Of a stretch of 5,012 bases of DNA, positions 1 through 5,012 are shown in pieces. Under the pieces are notes generated by a model, which saw only the letters and a program-made list of their open reading frames with translations, searched no databases and had not been told where the DNA came from. A program made the translations under genes and the position numbers. Numbering within the stretch: the stretch's first letter is position 1; the number at the start of each line of letters is the position of its first letter. Source of the stretch: Pseudomonas sp. (GTDB lineage Bacteria > Pseudomonadota > Gammaproteobacteria > Pseudomonadales > Pseudomonadaceae); the NCBI GenBank assembly GCA_003488145.1, contig DNMQ01000428.1:19487-24498 (forward strand), given 5' to 3'.

Positions 1-1853
1 GCGAGCAGTACAAGCGCTGGTCCATCGAGCAGCTTCCCATCATTCCCGAGCGCTGGCGCGTAGAACCGAAAGCTGCAACCGCCGCGCAATTTAAGATCGT
101 CAAACAGCTCGTTTGCCAGGCCAGCGAACTGGTGATCGCAACCGATGCGGACCGCGAAGGCGAGATGATTGCTCGCGAGATCATCGACCTGTGCGGCTAT
201 CGTGGGCCGATCCAGAGGCTGTGGCTGTCGGCACTCAACGACGCGAGCATCCGTAAGGCGCTGATCGCGCTGAAACCGTCGAACGAGACGCTGCCGCTGT
301 ACTACTCGGCACTCGCTCGCAGCCGGGCCGACTGGCTCATCGGGATGAATTTGAGCCGCCTGTTCACGCTGCTCGGGCGTCAGGCTGGCTACGAGGGTGT
401 GCTCTCGGTCGGCCGGGTGCAAACACCGACGCTGGCACTGGTGGTAGCCCGCGACCGCGAGATCGCACGCTTCGTCTCGGTACCGTTCTGGACCGTTGAG
501 ATCGCGCTATCGGCAGGTGGGCAATCCTTCCTCGCCAACTGGATCGCAGCGGACGGCTGTACCGATGACGCAGGCCGCTGCCTGCAGCAGGCTGTGGCAC
601 AACAAGCCGCCAATCGCATGCGCGCTGTCGGCAGCGCCCAGGTGGTATCGGTCGAAACGGAGCGCGTGTGTGAAGGTCCCCCGCTACCTTTCGATCTGGG
701 CACACTGCAGGAGGTGTGCTCTCGGCAACTCGCTCTGGATGTGCAGGAAACACTCGACATTGCGCAGGCGCTCTACGAGACGCACAAGGCGACGACCTAT
801 CCGCGTTCCGACTCCGGCTACTTGCCCGAAAGCATGCTCGCCGAGGTGCCCGCCGTACTCTCCGCCGTGCTTGCCACTGATCCCAGCCTGCGCCCATTGC
901 TCGATCAGCTCGACCGCACTCAGCGCTCACGCACCTGGAACGACGGCAAGGTCTCGGCCCACCACGGAATCATTCCAACCCTGGAGCCAGCCAACATGTC
1001 GGCCATGAGCGACACGGAGCTGGCGGTTTACAAGCTGATCCGCGCGCGTTACCTCGCGCAGTTCCTGCCGCATCACGAATTCGACCGCACCACCGCGCAG
1101 TTGCTGTGCGGTGGCCAGAATTTGCAGGCCATCGGCAAGCAGGTGATCATCTCCGGCTGGCACCAGGTGCTGGCCGTACCGGAAGCGGATGACGCGAACG
1201 GCGAATCGGCACCCCACACCCAGGTGTTGCCGACCATGCGCGAAGGCCTGTCCTGCCAGGTCGGCCAGGTCGATCTGAAGGCACTCAAGACGCTACCGCC
1301 CAAACCCTTCACGCAGGGCGATCTGGTCAAGGCCATGAAGGGCGTCGCCAAGCTGGTCACTGATCCCCGGCTGAAGCAGAAGCTGAAAGAAACCACAGGC
1401 ATCGGCACTGAGGCCACGCGCGCCAGCATCATCAAAGGTCTGCTCGACCGCGGCTACCTGATCAAGAAAGGTCGTGCTGTGCGCGCCTCCGAAGCAGCTT
1501 TCACGCTCATCGATGCGGTGCCAGCGGCTATCACAGCCCCCGGTACCACCGCCGTCTGGGAACAGGCGCTGGACATGATCGAAGCCGGCAGCATGACGTT
1601 GGATACTTTCGTCGAGAAGCAATCCATGTGGGTCACCCAGCTCGTGCAGCAGTATCGCGGTGCCGACCTGTCCATCAAGTTACCCGAGGGACCCACCTGC
1701 CCCCTGTGCGGCGGTGTCACCCGTCAACGCACCGGCAAGGCCGGCTCCTTTTGGTCCTGCTGCGACTATCCCGATTGCAAAGGCACCCTGCCCATCCAGC
1801 AAGCCGCCGCAAAATGCAGCGCGACACGCAAGCCGCGACAGAGCTTAAAATAG
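1..1853 (+). CDS. topB: DNA topoisomerase III (type IA), 5'-truncated by window edge
   Basis: The reading frame is open from the first complete codon (position 3) to the TAG at 1851-1853, giving 616 visible residues. The GTG at 132 is an internal valine in the TOPRIM strand, so it is not the start; the true start lies left of the window. Numbering from position 3, the TOPRIM metal-binding motif DADREGE has Asp48, Asp50 and Glu52. An RADWLIG segment starts near residue 108, GRVQTPTL spans 137-144, and the catalytic tyrosine is Tyr266 in TTYPRSDSGYLPE, with Arg268 beside it. A C-terminal zinc ribbon has CPLC (566, 569) and C-x4-C (587, 592). Type IA enzymes cut and rejoin one DNA strand through a 5'-phosphotyrosine, decatenating and relaxing DNA. 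By comparison with E. coli TopB (653 aa, Tyr328), about 50-60 residues are missing, including the N-terminal TOPRIM glutamate. The EQYKRW...LPIIPERWRVEP segment resembles ICE and plasmid TopB proteins more than the chromosomal one (recalled, not searched). Confidence 0.96.
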   Translation, partial: EQYKRWSIEQLPIIPERWRVEPKAATAAQFKIVKQLVCQASELVIATDADREGEMIAREIIDLCGYRGPIQRLWLSALNDASIRKALIALKPSNETLPLYYSALARSRADWLIGMNLSRLFTLLGRQAGYEGVLSVGRVQTPTLALVVARDREIARFVSVPFWTVEIALSAGGQSFLANWIAADGCTDDAGRCLQQAVAQQAANRMRAVGSAQVVSVETERVCEGPPLPFDLGTLQEVCSRQLALDVQETLDIAQALYETHKATTYPRSDSGYLPESMLAEVPAVLSAVLATDPSLRPLLDQLDRTQRSRTWNDGKVSAHHGIIPTLEPANMSAMSDTELAVYKLIRARYLAQFLPHHEFDRTTAQLLCGGQNLQAIGKQVIISGWHQVLAVPEADDANGESAPHTQVLPTMREGLSCQVGQVDLKALKTLPPKPFTQGDLVKAMKGVAKLVTDPRLKQKLKETTGIGTEATRASIIKGLLDRGYLIKKGRAVRASEAAFTLIDAVPAAITAPGTTAVWEQALDMIEAGSMTLDTFVEKQSMWVTQLVQQYRGADLSIKLPEGPTCPLCGGVTRQRTGKAGSFWSCCDYPDCKGTLPIQQAAAKCSATRKPRQSLK

Positions 1854-1995
1854 GTCGCGGCCATCTCCCCCATCGTATCGACCACAGTCGATGCGCATAC
1901 CTCGCGCCCGCGAGGAACCCAGCACGCACCATCCTTCTGCAACGTGTGCCCGTCGCCAGCGTTTAGCTGGTTTGACGAGAAGGCGGACTCATCTG

Positions 1996-2034
1996 CAGCC
2001 CGTATCTCACGGGCGTTCTTATCGGCTGATTTTT
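1996..2034 (+). terminator. Possible weak terminator after topB
   Basis: A perfect 6-bp stem GCCCGT/ACGGGC with loop ATCTC (1998-2014) is followed by the modest T-rich GTTCTT. An alternative 5-bp stem CAGCC (1996-2000)/GGCTG (2024-2028) is followed one base later by TTTTT (2030-2034). The two stems share bases 1998-2000 and exclude each other. Either could end the topB transcript, but both are short and 140-180 bases past the stop codon, so this is weak evidence. Confidence 0.3.
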
Positions 2035-2106
2035 CGTTCCGACGGGTCCCCTGGTGCCTTGTCTCGATAGCGGGACGAGCCCCCAGGAGACCCTGCGGGT
2101 CGAACG
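2035..2106 (+). ncRNA. Long imperfect hairpin, candidate structured RNA element
   Basis: The arms pair from outside in as follows. CGTT (2035-2038)/AACG (2103-2106), bulged C2039, CGAC (2040-2043)/GTCG (2099-2102), bulge TGCGG (2094-2098), GGGTC (2044-2048)/GACCC (2089-2093), C2049-A2088 mismatch, CCTGG (2050-2054)/CCAGG (2083-2087), internal loop TGC/CCC, then a 9-bp stem CTTGTCTCG (2058-2066)/CGGGACGAG (2071-2079) closed by the loop ATAG. That makes 27 pairs, two of them U-G. The 3' arm can instead fold locally as GACCC-TGC-GGGTC (2089-2101). The pairing is seen in the sequence; that it is transcribed or functional is inference. It could equally act as a DNA cruciform or protein-binding site. 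Confidence 0.4.
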
Positions 2107-2201
2107 GTATTCAGCGCCGGTGCCCGCCGGCGAAACAACGGGTTCTTTTTGTACGCAGATGCGTGCCAAAGGATTTCGACCCCAGCCACGACACGGGTCG
2201 A
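2097..2201. repeat. GGGTCGA pair with shared complement (alternative pairing)
   Basis: GGGTCGA occurs at 2097-2103 and again at 2195-2201. Between them lies TTCGACCC at 2175-2182, which can pair with GGGTCGAA upstream (2097-2104, 8 bp) or with GGGTCGA downstream (2195-2201, 7 bp), but not both at once. The upstream copy is also part of the 3' arm of the 2035-2106 hairpin. The competing partners are real in sequence; a switching function is only an inference. Confidence 0.5.
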
Positions 2202-2341
2202 GTGCAATCGCTGCAACAGCGGATGGCTTTGACGACGGCCTCTCCCTGCATCAGTTCACAGGTGGTTTCTTCCTCGACAGCCGAAGGCCAGGCCTTTGGC
2301 ACCTTTCTCCTGCCTGCCAGATATCGCCGCTTGATGAACAC
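2111..2341 (-). CDS. Doubtful small ORF, 76 aa, hypothetical
   Basis: On the minus strand a GTG at 2341 has AGGA five bases upstream and opens a 76-residue frame ending TGA at 2111. An alternative start further in, at VPKAW, has GGAG at suitable distance. The N-terminal half (…VPKAWPSAVEEETTCELMQGEAVVKAI…) looks protein-like. The second half is Arg-, Cys- and Ser-rich and lies over the inverted repeats. A different minus frame opens at a TTG at 2216 and runs to 2019, so a frameshifted longer gene is conceivable. No family is recognised. By my count about two thirds of third codon positions are G or C, which is neutral in this GC-rich DNA. It may be a shadow of a structured non-coding region. 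Confidence 0.2.
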   Translation of the reverse strand: MFIKRRYLAGRRKVPKAWPSAVEEETTCELMQGEAVVKAIRCCSDCTRPVSWLGSKSFGTHLRTKRTRCFAGGHRR

Positions 2342-2458
2342 ATCTGTCCTATTTTCAGGGGGGCGGTCAAGCCACGCTAGGACCTAGTACACACTTACGT
2401 TTAACGGGTGTAAGCGGAGGCAGTCTTCCCAACAGCAAATCGCCTTGTGCCAGGAAAC

Positions 2459-2474
2459 CTGACAAAAATGTAAT
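2459..2474 (+). promoter_or_regulatory. CopR/CusR-type copper response-regulator box
   Basis: The sequence CTGACA-AAAAT-GTAAT matches exactly the consensus CTGACA-N5-GTAAT that I recall for CopR-type two-component regulators controlling copper genes in Pseudomonas. It lies 131 bases upstream of the start of the copper ATPase gene, on the same strand. A half-site in opposite orientation, GTCAGG at 2492-2497, forms an inverted repeat with CCTGAC at 2458-2463. The inference is Cu-induced activation through a periplasmic-sensing CopRS/CusRS pair encoded elsewhere. A CueR-type (MerR family) dyad was not seen. Confidence 0.7.
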
Positions 2475-2485
2475 CGGCGCTTCAG

Positions 2486-2514
2486 CTTAAAGTCAGGACG
2501 TTTTTCATATGTTG
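2486..2514 (+). promoter_or_regulatory. Weak candidate sigma-70 promoter for the copper ATPase gene
   Basis: A -10-like TATGTT at 2509-2514 lies 17 bases after TTAAAG (2486-2491), a poor -35 element. Poor -35 boxes are common at promoters driven by an activator, and the CopR-type box ends 11 bases upstream of it. The start site is a guess; transcription from about 2520 would leave a leader of about 85 bases. Confidence 0.3.
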
Positions 2515-2562
2515 GCTGTCAGACGCAGCGGGCCTGGAAGAAACATGCCGTAACTGTCGGTG

Positions 2563-2586
2563 TAGTAGCCGCATTCGTGACTACTA
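2563..2586 (+). promoter_or_regulatory. Small leader hairpin just before the ribosome binding site
   Basis: TAGTAG (2563-2568) is the exact reverse complement of CTACTA (2581-2586), with a 12-base loop. The stem ends seven bases before the Shine-Dalgarno site. It is AT-rich and only 6 bp, so it may be chance or have a modest effect on translation or mRNA stability. Confidence 0.25.
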
Positions 2587-2593
2587 ACTCATT

Positions 2594-2600
2594 AAAGGAG
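2594..2600 (+). promoter_or_regulatory. Ribosome binding site of the copper ATPase gene
   Basis: AAAGGAG ends five bases before the ATG at 2606. This strong Shine-Dalgarno match sets the start and supports a 787-residue product with the full N-terminal metal-binding region. Confidence 0.85.
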
Positions 2601-2605
2601 CTCTC

Positions 2606-4969
2606 ATGTCCTCTTCGCATTGCCATCATCAACCTGACCAAACGAAAGGATCTGCAGCACTCACAGACCCGGTCTGCGGGATGAAGGTGAAAGAGACCAG
2701 CGAGTATGAGCAGGATTACCAAGGAACCACTTACCGCTTCTGCAGCCAGGGTTGCCAGACCAAGTTCCGTTCTGACCCTGCTAGATATCTTGCTGCACTG
2801 CAGGCTCATGGGTCATCGCCTCAGGCATCCACGCCGCCCGCACAGAAGGCGCACGCCGGTGATGCAACGGCCGAGTACACCTGCCCGATGCACCCTGAGA
2901 TCCGCCAAATGGGTCCAGGTGATTGCCCTATCTGCGGGATGTCATTGGAACCTCTGATCCCTGAACTCGACGAGGAGGAGAATCCCGAACTCAAGGACTT
3001 TTCGAAGCGATTCTGGTGGTCCCTCCCCTTGACCGTAGCAGTGACCCTGTTGGCCATGGCGGGACATGCACTTCCGCTGTTTCACGGGGCTAGCCAGAAC
3101 TGGGTTGAACTAGCCCTTACGACCCCGGTTGTCTTGTGGGCAGGCTGGCCATTTTTCGTGCGCGGCCTGGCCTCGGTCAAACATCGCAGCCCAAACATGT
3201 GGACCTTGATCGGGCTTGGCACAGGGGCTGCGTATATTTACAGCATAGTAGCAACCCTCTTACCGAGCATATTTCCAGAGTCATTCACAGTAGGCGGCCG
3301 GATAGGCGTTTATTACGAAGCCGCCGCGGTGATCATTTCATTGACTCTGCTGGGCCAGTTGCTGGAATTGAAGGCCCGTTCCCAGACGTCTTCGGCAATC
3401 AAGTCCCTGCTCGGCCTATCGCCTAAAACAGCTCGCCGTATCGCCAAGGATGGTTCAGAGGAGGACATCCCGCTTACATACGTTCACGAGGGTGACCATC
3501 TGCGCGTTCGTCCTGGTGAAAAGGTACCGGTGGATGGAGAAGTATTGGAGGGCGAGAGCGCCGTCGACGAATCCATGCTAACGGGCGAGCCCGTCCCGGT
3601 GACCAAGCGAGCAGGCGATGCGCTTATCGGCGCGACGATGAACACGAGCGGCTCGCTTGTCATGCGAGCGACTAAGGTTGGCTCTGGGACCATGCTTTCA
3701 CAAATCGTCCAGATGGTTGCGAATGCGCAACGCTCAAAAGCACCCATGCAGAGGATGGCGGACACGGTTGCAGGTTATTTCGTGCTGACGGTCATCGGCA
3801 TCGCCTTGCTGACATTCTTTGCATGGGGCCTGTTCGGACCCGAGCAGGGCTGGGTATTTGGCCTGATCAATGCGGTTGCGGTTTTGATCATTGCGTGTCC
3901 GTGCGCACTTGGCCTGGCAACGCCTATGTCGATCATGGTTGCCACAGGCAAAGCGGCCGGAAGCGGAGTGCTTTTCAGAGATGCAGGCGCCATCGAGAAT
4001 GTCCGTAAGGTAGACACGCTGATTGTCGATAAAACAGGAACCTTGACCGAGGGCCGACCTGTTTTCGATCGGGCGGTAGGCGTCACGCCGTTCGATGCTC
4101 AGGATGTCATCCGTTTGTCTGCCAGCTTGGATCAAGGTAGCGAGCATCCCCTGGCCCACGCCATCGTGGACCATGCGAGAAGCGAGGGTATTCAGTTGGT
4201 AAAGCCAGAGACCTTCGAGTCAGGGTCAGGGATCGGAGTCCGTGGTCTAGTGGACGGCAAGCAGCTACAGCTAGGCAACACAGCGCTTATGGAAGATGCG
4301 GGTGTGAGCGTCGAGCCGTTAAAAGATCAGGCAGAAAAAATGCGTGCTAGCGGTACCAGCATTGTTTACCTGGCTGTTGATGGGGCGCTTGCCGGCTTGC
4401 TGGCCGTATCGGACCCAATCAAACCGACGTCCAAGGAAGCTGTAGCTCGGCTCCAAGCGGAAGGCGTGCAAGTGATCATGGCAACCGGCGACGGGCTTAC
4501 CACTGCCCGCGCGGTCGCTCGCGAGCTATCGATCAATGAAGTGCATGGCGAAGTGAAGCCGCAGGACAAGGAGGCGCTGGTGGTTAAGCTACAAGCCCTC
4601 GGTAAAGTGGTCGCCATGGCAGGTGACGGAATAAATGATGCGCCGGCTCTCGCTAGGGCTGACGTAGGCATCGCGATGGGTACGGGTACCGACGTCGCGA
4701 TGAACAGCGCGCAAGTCACGCTAGTTAAAGGTGACCTGATGGGAATACTTCGCGCCCGTACGCTTTCGGTGGCAACAGTTCGCAATATGCGTCAGAACCT
4801 TCTGTTTGCCTTTATGTACAACGGGTTGAGCATCCCGATTGCTGCAGGCCTGCTCTATCCATTCTTTGGACTGTTGCTGTCTCCGATGATTGCTGCCTTG
4901 GCCATGAGCCTCAGCTCAGCATCTGTGGTGTTCAACGCCCTCCGGCTCCGTCAGGCGCGTATAGTTTGA
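2606..4969 (+). CDS. copA: Cu(I)/Ag(I)-exporting P1B-1 type ATPase with YHS and HMBD N-terminal domains
   Basis: The complete 787-residue protein would export cytosolic Cu(I), possibly Ag(I), across the inner membrane using ATP. From the N-terminus: SHCHHQ tail; YHS domain (about 21-64: DPVCGM with Cys24, then CSQGC with Cys46 and Cys50); linker; heavy-metal-binding domain (about 91-117: CPMHP with Cys93, CPICGM with Cys107 and Cys110). There is no GMxCxxC HMA domain. About eight membrane helices follow (about 137-157, 168-188, 198-219, 235-254, 386-408, 416-438, 733-752, 755-777). Motifs are TGEP 326-329, metal-site CPC 431-433, phosphorylated Asp475 in DKTGT, His514-Pro515 of the nucleotide domain, TGDG 627-630 and GDGIND 673-678. 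Tyr738-Asn739 and MSLSS 767-771 in the last two helices are the P1B-1 signature for monovalent copper or silver. No residue appears missing and the length is normal. It has its own promoter region. The architecture resembles SilP/CopF-type resistance pumps; the symbol copA is generic. Confidence 0.95.
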   Translation: MSSSHCHHQPDQTKGSAALTDPVCGMKVKETSEYEQDYQGTTYRFCSQGCQTKFRSDPARYLAALQAHGSSPQASTPPAQKAHAGDATAEYTCPMHPEIRQMGPGDCPICGMSLEPLIPELDEEENPELKDFSKRFWWSLPLTVAVTLLAMAGHALPLFHGASQNWVELALTTPVVLWAGWPFFVRGLASVKHRSPNMWTLIGLGTGAAYIYSIVATLLPSIFPESFTVGGRIGVYYEAAAVIISLTLLGQLLELKARSQTSSAIKSLLGLSPKTARRIAKDGSEEDIPLTYVHEGDHLRVRPGEKVPVDGEVLEGESAVDESMLTGEPVPVTKRAGDALIGATMNTSGSLVMRATKVGSGTMLSQIVQMVANAQRSKAPMQRMADTVAGYFVLTVIGIALLTFFAWGLFGPEQGWVFGLINAVAVLIIACPCALGLATPMSIMVATGKAAGSGVLFRDAGAIENVRKVDTLIVDKTGTLTEGRPVFDRAVGVTPFDAQDVIRLSASLDQGSEHPLAHAIVDHARSEGIQLVKPETFESGSGIGVRGLVDGKQLQLGNTALMEDAGVSVEPLKDQAEKMRASGTSIVYLAVDGALAGLLAVSDPIKPTSKEAVARLQAEGVQVIMATGDGLTTARAVARELSINEVHGEVKPQDKEALVVKLQALGKVVAMAGDGINDAPALARADVGIAMGTGTDVAMNSAQVTLVKGDLMGILRARTLSVATVRNMRQNLLFAFMYNGLSIPIAAGLLYPFFGLLLSPMIAALAMSLSSASVVFNALRLRQARIV

Positions 4970-4984
4970 AGCATGTCGGCCTAG

Positions 4985-5000
4985 GCTTCTGTTGCGAAGC
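4985..5000 (+). terminator. Weak hairpin after the copper ATPase gene
   Basis: GCTTC (4985-4989) pairs with GAAGC (4996-5000) across a six-base loop, 15 bases after the stop codon. No T-run follows within the remaining 12 bases, so an intrinsic terminator is not established. The window ends before a downstream gene can be seen. Confidence 0.2.
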
Positions 5001-5012
5001 GACCGATTGCCT

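Larger units (their letters stand above)
1854..2390. other. Gene-poor, inverted-repeat-rich region downstream of topB; possible structured RNA
   Basis: This stretch of about 540 bases has no ORF with convincing coding character, but many short inverted repeats. Seen directly: CCTCGC/GCGAGG (1900-1915), CCAGC/GCTGG (1956-1970), GCCCGT/ACGGGC (1998-2014), the long hairpin 2035-2106, CGCCGG/CCGGCG (2115-2132), GTACGC/GCGTGC (2151-2166), TCGACCC/GGGTCGA (2176-2201), CGCTG/CAGCG (2209-2221) and GCCGAAGGC/GCCTTTGGC (2280-2300). The density is higher than I would expect from a random spacer, though chance short stems are common in GC-rich DNA. Most wobble pairs I found are U-G if the plus strand is transcribed, which would favour a plus-strand RNA. 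I read mainly the plus strand, and the C2049/A2088 mismatch would be a wobble on the minus strand, so that evidence is biased. The region could be a non-coding RNA, a long 3' UTR of topB, or an element working as folded single-stranded DNA. I cannot name a family. Confidence 0.5.

Noticed and set aside
132..134. GTG as the start of topB
   Set aside because: The same frame is open to the window edge and encodes recognisable topoisomerase sequence upstream; this codon is the Val before the TOPRIM aspartates.
364..930. 188-codon and other long antisense or out-of-frame ORFs inside topB
   Set aside because: Arg/Ala/Pro/Ser-rich shadows of the GC-rich topB frame; the sense frame has clear type IA topoisomerase motifs.
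1985..2042. Hammerhead-like core on the minus strand (GATGAG and CGAAA)
   Set aside because: The invariant CUGAUGA core is not matched and the stems are not in the right order.
1944..2387. 147-codon plus-strand ORF after topB
   Set aside because: It starts with GTG without a ribosome binding site, has a low-complexity Ser/Arg-rich translation without recognisable domains, and runs through the inverted repeats.
2377..2387. Palindrome CTAGGACCTAG as one of a pair flanking the copper gene with GCCTAGGC at 4979-4986
   Set aside because: The two sites share only CCTAG and differ in context, so there is no real flanking repeat.
2394..2414. CTTAC/GTAAG inverted repeat with inner CGTT/AACG
   Set aside because: Very short stems in the spacer, with no conserved partner or position relative to a promoter.
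1854..2605. CRISPR array, tRNA gene or attachment site in the spacer
   Set aside because: There are no regularly spaced repeats, no cloverleaf with a T-arm consensus, and no duplicated tRNA 3' end.
2519..2809. 96-codon minus-strand ORF across the start of the ATPase gene
   Set aside because: It overlaps the promoter, ribosome site and conserved YHS domain of the real gene and resembles no family.

Overview
The window looks like part of an accessory element, most likely an integrative and conjugative element (ICE) or genomic island, in a GC-rich gammaproteobacterium such as Pseudomonas or a relative (a betaproteobacterium is possible). Three things point this way: a 5'-truncated topoisomerase III gene of the kind found in ICE and plasmid backbones, a copper-efflux cargo gene, and a site upstream of that gene matching the Pseudomonas CopR (copper response regulator) consensus. 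The taxon is an inference; there is no rRNA or housekeeping marker here.

Layout. Positions 1-1853 (+) hold the C-terminal ~616 codons of topoisomerase III (topB), with TOPRIM acidic residues, catalytic tyrosine and a C-terminal zinc ribbon visible. The start lies off the left edge. Positions 1854 to about 2390 contain no convincing gene. They are packed with short perfect or near-perfect inverted repeats, including one long imperfect hairpin at 2035-2106 and a set of mutually exclusive pairings built on the heptamer GGGTCGA. This is the least explained part of the window and could be a structured non-coding RNA or a single-stranded DNA element of the mobile-element backbone. A weak minus-strand small ORF overlaps it. 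Positions 2391-2605 are the control region of the copper gene: a CopR-type box at 2459-2474, a weak candidate -10, a small leader hairpin and a strong Shine-Dalgarno site. Positions 2606-4969 (+) encode a complete 787-residue Cu(I)/Ag(I) P1B-1 ATPase whose N-terminus carries a YHS domain and a CPMHP-type heavy-metal-binding domain instead of the usual HMA domain. The last 43 bases hold only a weak hairpin.

How the parts relate. TopB would serve DNA processing and maintenance of the element. The ATPase would pump cytosolic Cu(I) or Ag(I) across the inner membrane and appears to have its own metal-responsive promoter, so it reads as cargo placed beside the element's replication module. Base composition appears lower in GC in the copper gene than in topB, judged by eye, which fits separate origins.
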